From positions 1-64,000 of the forward strand of contig JAVVTR010000002.1 of the NCBI GenBank assembly GCA_036653535.1: DNA of 64,000 bases, read 5' to 3'. The notes below the pieces were generated by a model. It searched no databases and was not told the origin of the DNA. It saw only the letters and a program-made list of their open reading frames with translations. A program made the position numbers and the translations under genes. Positions 35,453 through 44,510 of the stretch are shown one piece after another (position 1 is the first letter of the stretch; each line of letters opens with the position of its first letter). The DNA is from JAVVTR01 sp036653535 (lineage in GTDB: Bacteria > Bacteroidota > Bacteroidia > Bacteroidales > P3).

Positions 35453-36436
35453 ATGAATGAAAAGAAAATATCTATTTTTCATTGGAGTAAAGAAGTGAAA
35501 ATAGCAATTGTAAGTCTATTTACTATAGCTCTTTTTATTTGGGTTGCTTATTTCCTTAAAGGGAATAATGTTTTTTCCAAAGAGTGTAAATATTATGCCA
35601 TTTATAGTAAGACAGGAGGAGTGAATGTAGCGGGACCTGTTATTATCAATGGCATGAAAGTAGGGCGCATTAGTAAAATAGAATTTGTTGGAGAAAAGGA
35701 TCATAGAATAAAAATAACTTTGAGTATTTTAAAAAAATATTCCATTTATGAAAATTCTATAGCTTCTTTAGAAACTTTAGGGCTTTTAGGAGGATCCGGA
35801 ATTGTAATTTATTTAAGCGATAGTCCGCAACGAATGAAACCGGAAACCTATTTCAAAACAAAAGAAGTACCAGGTTTAATGGAACAATTGGGGCCTTTAA
35901 AAGAAAAAGCAGTAGAAATGTTGGCCTCTTTAGATTCTATTTTAAAAAGTGTAAACATGGTTTTGGATCACCATACGGTTGAAAATCTCAGCAGCAGTTT
36001 TGCTTCTTTAAGTGTGAGTATGCAAAATATAGAAGGAATTACCACCGATGCTAAAGATTTGTTAAGAGGGCAGAAACATAATATTGGAGATTTTATTCGT
36101 AATGTAGACGATATAAGTGCTAATTTAAAATCAAACAATAAACAGATTTCGAATGTAATACAAAATTTTTCCGACATTAGCGATACTTTGGCACAGGCTA
36201 ATTTGGCCGGGACTATTTTAAATCTTAATACCACTTTATTTCAAGCTAAGCAAATTGTAGAAAAAATAAACAAGGGTGAGGGAACGGCAGGAAAACTAAT
36301 TTACAATGATAGTTTGTACAATAATATAAAAAATGCATCTCAACAATTGAATTTTTTGTTGGAAGATTTGCGCTTGAATCCGGGGAGATATATTCATATC
36401 TCCGTATTTGGAAAGAAAGAAAAAAATAAAAAATAA
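35453..36436 (+). CDS. MCE (MlaD-like) lipid-transport protein
   Basis: A protein of about 327 residues with one N-terminal membrane span (KEVKIAIVSLFTIALFIWVA), then an MCE domain (about 40-125: YYAIYSKTGGVNVAGPVIIN and GMKVGRISKIEF) and a long helical tail with coiled-coil character (about 150-300). MCE proteins such as MlaD form hexamers that move phospholipids between inner and outer membrane. The start was set at the ATG at 35453 rather than a TTG at 35408 because the membrane anchor begins there. The hutU gene follows after 12 bases. No other mla genes are in the window. Confidence 0.9.
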   Translation: MNEKKISIFHWSKEVKIAIVSLFTIALFIWVAYFLKGNNVFSKECKYYAIYSKTGGVNVAGPVIINGMKVGRISKIEFVGEKDHRIKITLSILKKYSIYENSIASLETLGLLGGSGIVIYLSDSPQRMKPETYFKTKEVPGLMEQLGPLKEKAVEMLASLDSILKSVNMVLDHHTVENLSSSFASLSVSMQNIEGITTDAKDLLRGQKHNIGDFIRNVDDISANLKSNNKQISNVIQNFSDISDTLAQANLAGTILNLNTTLFQAKQIVEKINKGEGTAGKLIYNDSLYNNIKNASQQLNFLLEDLRLNPGRYIHISVFGKKEKNKK

Positions 36437-36448
36437 AGTTAAAATATT

Positions 36449-38449
36449 ATGCAAGTTAACGATTTCCAAAAAAGTATATTGGAGGGTATTCCTGAAGTAT
36501 TACCTACACCAATGCCCTATGACCTAAGTGTGAGCCATGCGCCTAAACGTAAGGATATTCTTACTCCCTCAGAAAAAAAATTAGCAGTTCGGAATGCTTT
36601 ACGTTATTTTCCGGCCAAAGATCATGCGCAATTAGCTCCGGAATTCGCTAAAGAATTGGAAACTTATGGGCGTATTTACATGTATCGTTTCCGTCCCACG
36701 TATAAGATGTATGCTCGACCTATAGACGAATATCCTGCTAAATGCAAGCAAGCGGCAGCTATAATGCTGATGATTCAAAATAATTTAGATCCGGCAGTGG
36801 CTCAGCACCCTCATGAACTAATTATTTATGGAGGGAATGGTTCTATTTTTCAAAATTGGGCACAGTATCGTTTAACGATGAAGTATTTAGCAGAAATGAC
36901 AGAGGATCAAACTTTGGCTATGTATTCGGGACATCCCATGGGATTATTTCCGTCACACAAAGAGGCGCCTCGGGTAATTGTTACTAATGGGATGATGATC
37001 CCTAACCATTCTCAGAATGATGATTGGGAAAAATATAACGCCTTAGGGGTTACACAATATGGACAAATGACGGCTGGATCTTATATGTATATCGGACCCC
37101 AGGGCATTGTTCACGGAACCACCATAACTGTATTAAATGCGGGGCGTAAAATTGGAAAAGGTTCTTTAGCGGGGAAATTGTTTGTTACCTGTGGCTTAGG
37201 GGGGATGTCGGGTGCTCAACCCAAGGCTGGTAATATTGCGGGTGTCGTTTCTATTACTTCGGAAATAAATCCATTAGCCGCAAAGAAGAGATATGAACAA
37301 GGCTGGGTAGATGAAATTTACACAGATTTGGCCGCCCTTTTTGTTAGAGTGAAAAAGGCTCGAGAAAACAAAGAAGTGATCTCTTTTGCTTACCAAGGAA
37401 ATGCGGTGGATTTGTGGGAATATATGGTTACTCACGATATAGCTGTGGATCTTGGTTCCGATCAAAGTTCCTTGCATAATCCTTTTGCCGGAGGCTATTA
37501 TCCGGTTGGACTTTCTTTTGAGGAGTCTAATAAAATGATGGCAGAAAATCCGGAATTATTCAAGCAAAAAGTGTTTGAATCTTTAAGAAGGCAGGTTGAT
37601 GCTATTAATGTATTGGCGGGAAAAGGAATGTATTTCTTCGATTATGGGAATGCCTTTTTGTTGGAAGCCAGTAGAGCAGGAGCGGATGTTATGAAAGCAG
37701 ATGGTACTTTCAAATATTCTTCTTACGTACAGGATATTATGGGGCCAATGTGTTTCGACTATGGATTTGGTCCTTTTCGTTGGGTTTGTACATCTGGTAA
37801 AAGTGAGGATTTGGATATTTCGGATCACTTGGCAATGGAAGTATTGGAGCGCTTGGCTTCCAGTTCTCCTGTGGAAATTCAGCAGCAAATGCACGATAAT
37901 ATACAATGGATTCGTGGGGCTAAGGCGAATGCTTTGGTGGTTGGATCTCAAGCACGTATTCTTTATGCCGATGCTAAGGGGCGTACAGAAATTGCTATTG
38001 CTTTTAATAAAGCCATTAAGGATGGCCGAATTTCCGCTCCTATAGTTTTGGGTCGTGATCATCATGATGTATCTGGAACCGACTCGCCTTATAGAGAAAC
38101 CTCTAACATATATGATGGATCGTTTTTTACGGCGGATATGGCCATACAAAATGTAATTGGAGATTCTTTCCGTGGTGCAACATGGGTAAGTATACACAAT
38201 GGAGGAGGTGTTGGCTGGGGAGAGGTGATAAATGGAGGTTTTGGAATGCTTATAGATGGATCCGAACAAGCGGATAAACGCATACATTCTATGCTATTTT
38301 GGGATGTAAATAATGGCATTTCTCGTCGTTCTTGGGCAAGAAATGAAGGAGCCGTTTTTGCTATAAAGAGAGCTATGGAAGAAGAGCCTAAACTAAGGGT
38401 AACTTTACCGAATTTAGTAGAAGATAACTTACTTTCCAAATTATTTTAA
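36449..38449 (+). CDS. hutU: Urocanate hydratase
   Basis: A 666-residue NAD-dependent enzyme that converts urocanate to imidazolone propionate in histidine breakdown. Features: YGGNGSIFQNWAQYR, SGHPMGLFPSH, the NAD-binding CGLGGMSGAQPKAGN, the FDYGNAFLLEA segment, the active Cys435 in GPMCFDYGFGPFRW, and ATWVSIHNGGGVGWG. It is about 100 residues longer than the common proteobacterial enzyme, which is the usual form in Bacteroidetes. No hutH, hutI or formimidoyltransferase gene is nearby, so the pathway is scattered. It sits 12 bases after the MCE gene, apparently in one transcript, and is closed by a terminator. Confidence 0.96.
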   Translation: MQVNDFQKSILEGIPEVLPTPMPYDLSVSHAPKRKDILTPSEKKLAVRNALRYFPAKDHAQLAPEFAKELETYGRIYMYRFRPTYKMYARPIDEYPAKCKQAAAIMLMIQNNLDPAVAQHPHELIIYGGNGSIFQNWAQYRLTMKYLAEMTEDQTLAMYSGHPMGLFPSHKEAPRVIVTNGMMIPNHSQNDDWEKYNALGVTQYGQMTAGSYMYIGPQGIVHGTTITVLNAGRKIGKGSLAGKLFVTCGLGGMSGAQPKAGNIAGVVSITSEINPLAAKKRYEQGWVDEIYTDLAALFVRVKKARENKEVISFAYQGNAVDLWEYMVTHDIAVDLGSDQSSLHNPFAGGYYPVGLSFEESNKMMAENPELFKQKVFESLRRQVDAINVLAGKGMYFFDYGNAFLLEASRAGADVMKADGTFKYSSYVQDIMGPMCFDYGFGPFRWVCTSGKSEDLDISDHLAMEVLERLASSSPVEIQQQMHDNIQWIRGAKANALVVGSQARILYADAKGRTEIAIAFNKAIKDGRISAPIVLGRDHHDVSGTDSPYRETSNIYDGSFFTADMAIQNVIGDSFRGATWVSIHNGGGVGWGEVINGGFGMLIDGSEQADKRIHSMLFWDVNNGISRRSWARNEGAVFAIKRAMEEEPKLRVTLPNLVEDNLLSKLF

Positions 38450-38470
38450 ATTTTAATTTCAGATAATTTT

Positions 38471-38512
38471 AAGGGGGGAATTCGCCAAAAGAGTGGGTTC
38501 CCTCTTTTTTTT
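38471..38512 (+). terminator. Terminator after hutU
   Basis: A GGGGGGAA stem pairing with TTCCCTC (with a G-T pair) around a loop of about 18 bases is followed by eight T residues. Confidence 0.75.
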
Positions 38513-38611
38513 GGAATCATGGACGTATTTTGGAATCAAGGGTGTATTAGAAACAACGAGATAATGAGAAAGAATGGTATTACAGAAAGATATAAGATGA
38601 AAAAGGAATGG

Positions 38612-38684
38612 AGCGGCAGACGAGTCTCGAACTCGCGACCTTCAGCTTGGGAAGCTAACGCTCTACCAACTGAGCTACTGCCGC
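38612..38684 (-). tRNA. tRNA-Gly (CCC)
   Basis: Read on the minus strand this 73-base gene has the acceptor stem GCGGCAG with CTGCCGC, a D-arm with GTTGGTAGAGC, an anticodon loop TTCCCAA giving anticodon CCC (GGG glycine codons), and the GTTCGAGAC T-loop. The discriminator is T. No CCA encoded. Confidence 0.93.
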
Positions 38685-38701
38685 TTCTAAAAGTAAAGCT
38701 G

Positions 38702-38709
38702 CAAAATTA
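38702..38709 (-). promoter_or_regulatory. -7 element of tRNA-Gly
   Basis: On the minus strand TAATTTTG, followed by CAGC, fits TAnnTTTG 18 bases before the tRNA. No clear -33 element. Confidence 0.45.
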
Positions 38710-38752
38710 CAATTTTTTTTGATATATGTCGTTAATATTGACTAAAAATTCT

Positions 38753-38760
38753 TATTTTTG
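38753..38760 (+). promoter_or_regulatory. -7 element of the M6 protease gene
   Basis: TATTTTTG followed by CC matches TAnnTTTG, 27 bases before the start codon at 38787; the -33 element is not clear. Confidence 0.5.
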
Positions 38761-38786
38761 CCTTTTACAATAAAATATTCTCAATA

Positions 38787-41708
38787 ATGAAAAAAATTGT
38801 CTTTACGGTACTTTTTGTGTTATTTAGTATCGTTGGTGCCTTTGCTGCCAAATTTGATTTTTTCCCTGTACATATTACTCAACCAGACGGTAAAAGAATA
38901 GCATGTTTTGCATCTGGAGATGAATTTTATCATTGGTTACATGATAAAGATGGATATACTATTATTCAAGCGCAAGATGGATATTTCTATTATGCTAAAA
39001 ATGAAGCAGGAAATATAGTTCCTACTAAATTTAGAGTAGGAGAGTCTAATCCATCCAAGCTTAGATTACAGCCATGGTCTCTGATTAGTCAAAACGATTA
39101 TCTTTCAAAACGAGAAAGTTTTTTATCGGGTGTAGATACTAAAAATACAGCAAAAGCTCAGGATTTTACCTTTGTGAACAACCTTTGCATTTTGATTCGT
39201 TTTTCTGATGATAGCGAATTTGAAGTTGAAAAAGTAAAGTTGTACGATTCTATGTTTAATGCGCCTACCTATTCCTTATCCGATTTCTACAAAGAAGTAA
39301 GTTATGGTAAATTTACAGTAAAAACCTATACATTTCCTCGCTTGACTAATGAGAATACTTACTCCTATCAATCTAACAATCCGAGAGATTATTATAGAGC
39401 ATATAATGCTACCACTAATACCATGGGATATAAAACAGACAGTGAGAGAAAAAAGAGAGAATGGACATTGCTTAAAGATGCAGTTAATTGGATAGATATA
39501 AATGCAAAGGTACCAGAAAGTATTGATATAGATGCGAATGAGGATGGTTATGTGGATAATGTAAGTTTTATTATTCGTGGAAAGAACGATGATTGGAATA
39601 GTTTGCTTTGGGCTCATCGCTTCAGCTTACCCGATAGTTATGGAGGCTTTTTAAATGGGAAACGAGTATCTACTTTTATATTTCAACCAGAAGCCCAAGC
39701 CGACAGACGTACTACCTGTCATGAATTTTTTCATGCTTTGGGCGCTCCCGATTTATATCATTATAATGCATCATACAAATCCTTGCAGCCAGTTGGTAAA
39801 TGGGATGTAATGGAGCATGGATTTGGGCATATGAGTGCCTATATGAAGCAACGTTATGGAAACTGGCTTACCATACCCATTGTGCGTAAATCCGGTCAAT
39901 ATAGTCTTAAGGACTTAGGAACACATGAAGAGAATTCTTCTTTGATGTTTCCCATAGAAAACACACAAGGTTATCAATATATAGCCATAGAAAATAGAAA
40001 AAAATCCGGTTTATACGAATCTACTTTACCAGGAGAGGGATTAGTAGTATTTCGTGTAAATACGCTTTATGATGGGAACGCTTCTTATGATGCTCAGTAT
40101 AGATTGGACATGCTATATGCCTTTAGGCCTAAGGGAACTCCCACTTCCGATGGATTGGTTAATAAGGCTAACTTAAATCAAGCAGAAGGTAGAGTATCTT
40201 TAAATGACACCACTTCTCCCTGTTATCTATTTCAATCACGAGGAGGGGAAACCAATGTAGATATATACAATGTGCACATATACGAAGATAGTGCAGTGTT
40301 TAGTGTATATTTAGGTGTAAATTTCGATCCTTCTTCTTTTTTCACTTTTCCAAATGGCAAAAATGTATCTATAGAATGGAAAAATCATAAAGATGCAAAC
40401 AAAGTAATGATTATATCCAATACTAAAGCTTTAATAGATATTCCCGATGGAGATAAAACCTATCAAGTAGGCCAAATTTTACCCAATGGAGGAGAGGTAG
40501 TTTTCTTTGGACAAGGAGAACAATTTACCGATACCAAAGTCGTTGGTGGAGAAGCACGTTACTACACCATTTATTCCTATAAGGATAGTCGATTTTCTCG
40601 TGGATTACAAAGCAAAACACTGGTAAAAGCAGAAACCGTTTCTTGTGAAAATTTAAGTAATATATCCGCTTCTGAGGCTTTGTTTGATGGTGCATATTCG
40701 AAAAATTCTTCTATTTGGGGGTATGTTTCTGGTCATAGTGAGAAAAAGATGAAAGAATTTGCAGAGTTTTATAAATTCGATGGCATTAAGTTAATGAATG
40801 CATTTTCTGTAAATGTTTCTAAAGCGGTAGCTAAACACGGGGAAGAATCTAAGCTTACTTTTTGGGTGGCTTTACCTTCCGAACAGGCTAAAAATATAGT
40901 AGGAGATCGTATATATTGGCAGGATGTGAAAATAAACACCTTAAAGGAGGGGATAAATGAAATACCTTGTTCTGCTCCTGTTATGCTAACTGGCGATTTC
41001 TTTTTAGGATATACCATAACCTATTCAGAAGAGAATTGTGACACCTTTGCGGTGAAGATGTCTGTTTCCAAAGAAAATAGGATAGAAACCATGTATGGAA
41101 AATATATTGCTGCATGGTATCCTATCTCGGAGCTTATTCCGCAAACAAAATATTCCTTGGCTATCTCTCCTAAATTATGCACAGGCAATGTCAATAATCC
41201 CGACTATTTTATTGTATTTCCATCTATTTTACAATTAAAAAATATAAAAGGAGCCTCTGGACGTATTGGAGTATGGACCGATCTTGGAAAATGGGAAGTA
41301 GCAAACAAACCCGACTGGTTGGATATTTTGGCAGACTATGGAACGGGAACCTTATATGTTTATACTACTTCTACATCTGCAAAACCTCGACAAGCAAATC
41401 TGACCATTACCGTTAATGGGAAATCTCAAAACGTACAGATTTCTCAATTTAAAGGTGCTGCTACGGAAGACTTATCTTCTGTAAATTGTAAAATATATCC
41501 TAATCCTTCTTCTACTGGGCTTTATTCCATAGAGTTACCTATGTCTACCCTTTATTCGATTATGGATATTTCCGGAAGAGTATTATGTAGTGGAAAAATA
41601 GGTTCTAGCGTAGAAACTATAGATTTGTCTTCTTATAATTCCGGTATGTATTTTATCCGTTTTAAGGATGGAAATGGATATCGTGTAGATAAATTGATTA
41701 AAAAATAA
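38787..41708 (+). CDS. M6-family metalloprotease, T9SS cargo
   Basis: A 973-residue secreted zinc protease. Signal peptide 1-20 (ending GAFA), a propeptide-like region (21-125), the M6 (immune inhibitor A-like) catalytic domain with the zinc motif H312EFFH316 followed by GAPD (Asp322), beta-rich domains (450-780), a BACON-like domain at about 790-890 (ANKPDWLDILADYGTGTLYV), and a T9SS type A sorting domain in the last 75 residues (KIYPNPSSTG, SIMDISGRVL, NSGMYFIRF). It should be secreted through the T9SS and act on host or environmental proteins outside the cell. It has its own promoter and terminator. Length and all key residues are intact. Confidence 0.93.
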   Translation: MKKIVFTVLFVLFSIVGAFAAKFDFFPVHITQPDGKRIACFASGDEFYHWLHDKDGYTIIQAQDGYFYYAKNEAGNIVPTKFRVGESNPSKLRLQPWSLISQNDYLSKRESFLSGVDTKNTAKAQDFTFVNNLCILIRFSDDSEFEVEKVKLYDSMFNAPTYSLSDFYKEVSYGKFTVKTYTFPRLTNENTYSYQSNNPRDYYRAYNATTNTMGYKTDSERKKREWTLLKDAVNWIDINAKVPESIDIDANEDGYVDNVSFIIRGKNDDWNSLLWAHRFSLPDSYGGFLNGKRVSTFIFQPEAQADRRTTCHEFFHALGAPDLYHYNASYKSLQPVGKWDVMEHGFGHMSAYMKQRYGNWLTIPIVRKSGQYSLKDLGTHEENSSLMFPIENTQGYQYIAIENRKKSGLYESTLPGEGLVVFRVNTLYDGNASYDAQYRLDMLYAFRPKGTPTSDGLVNKANLNQAEGRVSLNDTTSPCYLFQSRGGETNVDIYNVHIYEDSAVFSVYLGVNFDPSSFFTFPNGKNVSIEWKNHKDANKVMIISNTKALIDIPDGDKTYQVGQILPNGGEVVFFGQGEQFTDTKVVGGEARYYTIYSYKDSRFSRGLQSKTLVKAETVSCENLSNISASEALFDGAYSKNSSIWGYVSGHSEKKMKEFAEFYKFDGIKLMNAFSVNVSKAVAKHGEESKLTFWVALPSEQAKNIVGDRIYWQDVKINTLKEGINEIPCSAPVMLTGDFFLGYTITYSEENCDTFAVKMSVSKENRIETMYGKYIAAWYPISELIPQTKYSLAISPKLCTGNVNNPDYFIVFPSILQLKNIKGASGRIGVWTDLGKWEVANKPDWLDILADYGTGTLYVYTTSTSAKPRQANLTITVNGKSQNVQISQFKGAATEDLSSVNCKIYPNPSSTGLYSIELPMSTLYSIMDISGRVLCSGKIGSSVETIDLSSYNSGMYFIRFKDGNGYRVDKLIKK

Positions 41709-41744
41709 TCAAAATAAAGGTCGTAATTTTCGGCTTAATATAGA

Positions 41745-41797
41745 AAACTGTTTCCGGCAGAGAAATTATAATTCGCTACTTGGAAACAGTTTTTTTT
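41745..41797 (+). terminator. Terminator after the M6 protease gene
   Basis: An 11-bp perfect stem (AAACTGTTTCC with GGAAACAGTTT) closes a loop of about 26 bases and runs into further T residues. Confidence 0.82.
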
Positions 41798-41803
41798 AGA
41801 AAA

Positions 41804-41807
41804 GGAG
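41804..41807 (+). promoter_or_regulatory. Shine-Dalgarno-like site before dnaG
   Basis: AAAGGAG, with GGAG at 41804-41807, lies five bases before the GTG start at 41813. Such sites are rare in Bacteroidetes; here it supports the GTG choice. Confidence 0.5.
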
Positions 41808-41812
41808 CATAG

Positions 41813-43765
41813 GTGATACCTATAGAAGTTAAACAGCAAATATTGGATTCTGCTCGTATTGATGAGGTGGTGGGCGATTTTGTTATATTGAAACGTAGGG
41901 GTGCAAATTTGCTTGGTTTATGTCCTTTTCATCAAGAAAAAACGCCCTCTTTTATTGTTTCTCCTGCAAAAGGAATTTTTAAATGTTTTGGATGTGGAAA
42001 GGGAGGGGATTCCGTTACTTTTTTAATGGAGCACGAGCAAATTTCTTATCCGGAAGCTTTAAAATATTTGGCAAGGAAATATAATATAGAAATAGTTGAA
42101 GAAGAAAAGACCGAGGCCCAAATTCAAAAACTAAATGATAGGGAATCCTTGTTGCAGGTTTCGGAATATGCTTCTTCTTATTTTTCTAAGAACTTGTGGG
42201 AAACAGAACAGGGGCGTGCAGTAGGTCTATCGTATTTCCGAGAGCGTGGTTTTTCAGATGTAATTATTCAAAAATTTCAATTAGGATATTGTTTAGACTC
42301 GTGGGATGCGTTCTCTAAAGAAGCTCTCAAAGAGAGCTATCCAAAGCGTTATTTGGTAAGTAGTGGATTAAGTATAGAAAAGGAAGATAGGCTTTACGAT
42401 CGTTTTCGCAATAGAGTTATATTTCCTATTCATAGTTTATCGGGACGTATTATTGGTTTTGGAGGTCGCGTGTTAACGGTCGATAAAACAAAAGCAAAAT
42501 ATGTTAATTCTCCAGAATCTGAAATTTACAATAAGAGCCAAGTTTTATATGGTATTTTTTTAGCCAAAAGAGATATTATAAACAAAGATTTAGCATATTT
42601 GGTAGAAGGTTATACCGATGTTATTTCTTTGCATCAGGCTGGAGTTACGAATGTAGTGGCTTCTTCTGGGACTTCTCTTACCCAAGATCAAATTAAACTT
42701 ATATCCCGTTTTACTAAGAATATTACCATTTTATACGATGGAGATGCTGCTGGGATTAAAGCTTCTTTTCGGGGTATAGATATGCTTTTATCTCAAGGTT
42801 TAAATGTGAGGGTTGTTTTATTTCCCGATGGTCATGATCCGGATTCCTTTGCTAAATCTCATACTTCTGAGCAAATAGAGAAGTATCTTCAACTTCATGC
42901 CGTAGATTTTATTCGATTTAAAACCGGTTTACTTTTGGAAGAAGTAGGAGAGGATCCAATAAAAAAAGCGGAATTAATAGAAAATATCTTAGAAAGTATA
43001 GCTTTAGTTCCAGAGGAAATTTATAGGGCTGTTTACATACAGGAATGTAGTCGATTATTAGAAATAGATGAGTCGGATTTAATAAGAAAATTGAATAAAA
43101 ATTTTCGTGCAAAATATAAGAAACAGCATGGGGAATATGCACAGAATATAACAGAAAAAAGCGAGCAAGTTGTTCAAAATATACAACATAAAGAAGACGA
43201 ATCTAATTTACAGGAAGACCTTTTAGAGAGAGAGATTTTGCGACTATTGATAAACTATGGAAAAGAAAATACCACCCAAATATTTTGTGATGAAAGTGGA
43301 AAGGAAATAGCTGAAATTTTGAGTGTTTGCGCTTATATAGTGCAGGAAATTTCGCAAGATGAGTTGCATTTTAAGAATACATGTTATGAAAATTTGTTTC
43401 AGCATTTTTCTATGTATTTGCAAAAAGGGAATATTCCCACTTTAGAGACATTGATTGCTGGGGAGAAAGAGGAATGGAAGACTTTGGTTGTTGACTTAAG
43501 TTGTGCTCCCTACGAGATTAGCCCTAAGTGGTTAGATAAAGGAATTTATGTGAGTACAGAAAAGGATAAAGACAAGCTGGATAAAATTGTTTATGAAACT
43601 GTACTTATGTTTAAATTACAGAAGGTACAGCAGATGATGGAGACGGTAAATCTGAACTTAAAAGAGGGGATAGAAGAGGAAGCACTGGTATTGTTGAGCC
43701 GAAAGAAACAATTGGATTTAATGAGAAAAATGTTATCTGAAAAATTGAGGCGTATAATTGGATAA
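41813..43765 (+). CDS. dnaG: DNA primase
   Basis: A 650-residue primase that makes RNA primers at the replication fork. The CHC2 zinc finger has C37, H40, C58 and C61 (LCPFHQEKTPSF, IFKCFGCGKGG). The RNA polymerase core (about 120-370) includes the TOPRIM segments LVEGYTDVISLHQAG and ILYDGDAAGIKA, with the conserved Glu and DxD acids. The C-terminal helicase-interaction region is less conserved. The GTG at 41813 is preceded by an SD-like GGAG. The coaX start lies directly behind its stop, so both are in one operon. Length is normal. Confidence 0.96.
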   Translation: MIPIEVKQQILDSARIDEVVGDFVILKRRGANLLGLCPFHQEKTPSFIVSPAKGIFKCFGCGKGGDSVTFLMEHEQISYPEALKYLARKYNIEIVEEEKTEAQIQKLNDRESLLQVSEYASSYFSKNLWETEQGRAVGLSYFRERGFSDVIIQKFQLGYCLDSWDAFSKEALKESYPKRYLVSSGLSIEKEDRLYDRFRNRVIFPIHSLSGRIIGFGGRVLTVDKTKAKYVNSPESEIYNKSQVLYGIFLAKRDIINKDLAYLVEGYTDVISLHQAGVTNVVASSGTSLTQDQIKLISRFTKNITILYDGDAAGIKASFRGIDMLLSQGLNVRVVLFPDGHDPDSFAKSHTSEQIEKYLQLHAVDFIRFKTGLLLEEVGEDPIKKAELIENILESIALVPEEIYRAVYIQECSRLLEIDESDLIRKLNKNFRAKYKKQHGEYAQNITEKSEQVVQNIQHKEDESNLQEDLLEREILRLLINYGKENTTQIFCDESGKEIAEILSVCAYIVQEISQDELHFKNTCYENLFQHFSMYLQKGNIPTLETLIAGEKEEWKTLVVDLSCAPYEISPKWLDKGIYVSTEKDKDKLDKIVYETVLMFKLQKVQQMMETVNLNLKEGIEEEALVLLSRKKQLDLMRKMLSEKLRRIIG

Positions 43766-43766
43766 A

Positions 43767-44510
43767 ATGAGGCATAAATTATTAATAGATATTGGGAATA
43801 CTATTTCTAAAGTAGGTGTTTTCGAGGATAAAAAGCAGATATTTATAGATTATTTTTTAAATCTTACTTCGGAAAACATACAAGAAATTTTGCAAAAATA
43901 TCCAAATATTTCCGCTGCTTTACTTTGTACGGTTGCAAAACAGGATTCCTCCATAGAGGAAATGCTAAAAAAGTTAAATACTTTTATTTCTTGGAATACG
44001 TGGTTGGAAAACTTAAAATGGCCGGTAACGTTGATGTATAAAAACCCTAAAACCTTAGGGCGTGATCGTATAGCAGTGGCCTCTGCCATACGAACGTTGT
44101 ATCCTAAAGAAAATGTATTATGTATAGTTTTAGGTTCTTGCATTACTTATAATTTAATAGAGAGTAATGGTTGTTTTAGAGCCGGAGCCATTGCGCCCGG
44201 ATTACAGATGCGTTCTCGGGCTATGAGTGTATTTACAGATGCACTTCCTGTCATAAATTTCGAAATTCTTAAGAAGGAAGAAGAGATTTATAGTACAGAA
44301 ACGGCTTTATATAGCGGATGTATTAGAGGAATAAAATATGAATTGGAAGGGTATATAGATTGGTATCAACAGCGGTACGATTTTCTTCGTGTGGTTTTGA
44401 CTGGTGGAGATTTGAAATATTTTGAATTCTCATTAAAAAATAAGATATTTGCAATCCCAAATTTGGTCTTGGTGGGCCTAAATGAAATATTGGACTTAAA
44501 TGAATTTTAA
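43767..44510 (+). CDS. coaX: Type III pantothenate kinase with altered motif
   Basis: A 247-residue ASKHA-fold enzyme for the first step of coenzyme A synthesis. The phosphate-1 motif IDIGNT (7-12), GRDR with the proton-acceptor Asp100 (98-101), and GAIAPGLQMRSRAM (140-153) are present. The phosphate-2 motif, normally DxGTxxTxD, reads VLGSCITYN (121-129): the Asp that binds the monovalent cation is Val, the ATP-contacting Thr is Ser, and the last Asp is Asn. Activity may be altered or the motif tolerated. The ATG at 43767 directly follows the dnaG stop; an in-frame TTG at 43758 would add three residues. It overlaps the next gene by 11 bases. Confidence 0.9.
   Translation: MRHKLLIDIGNTISKVGVFEDKKQIFIDYFLNLTSENIQEILQKYPNISAALLCTVAKQDSSIEEMLKKLNTFISWNTWLENLKWPVTLMYKNPKTLGRDRIAVASAIRTLYPKENVLCIVLGSCITYNLIESNGCFRAGAIAPGLQMRSRAMSVFTDALPVINFEILKKEEEIYSTETALYSGCIRGIKYELEGYIDWYQQRYDFLRVVLTGGDLKYFEFSLKNKIFAIPNLVLVGLNEILDLNEF

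Noticed and set aside
37583..38287. 234-codon minus-strand frame inside hutU
   Set aside because: hutU is a full-length, well-conserved gene on the other strand; the frame has no domain and is a codon-use shadow.
38519..38722. 67-codon plus-strand open frame
   Set aside because: It is the antisense reading of tRNA-Gly and its flanks.
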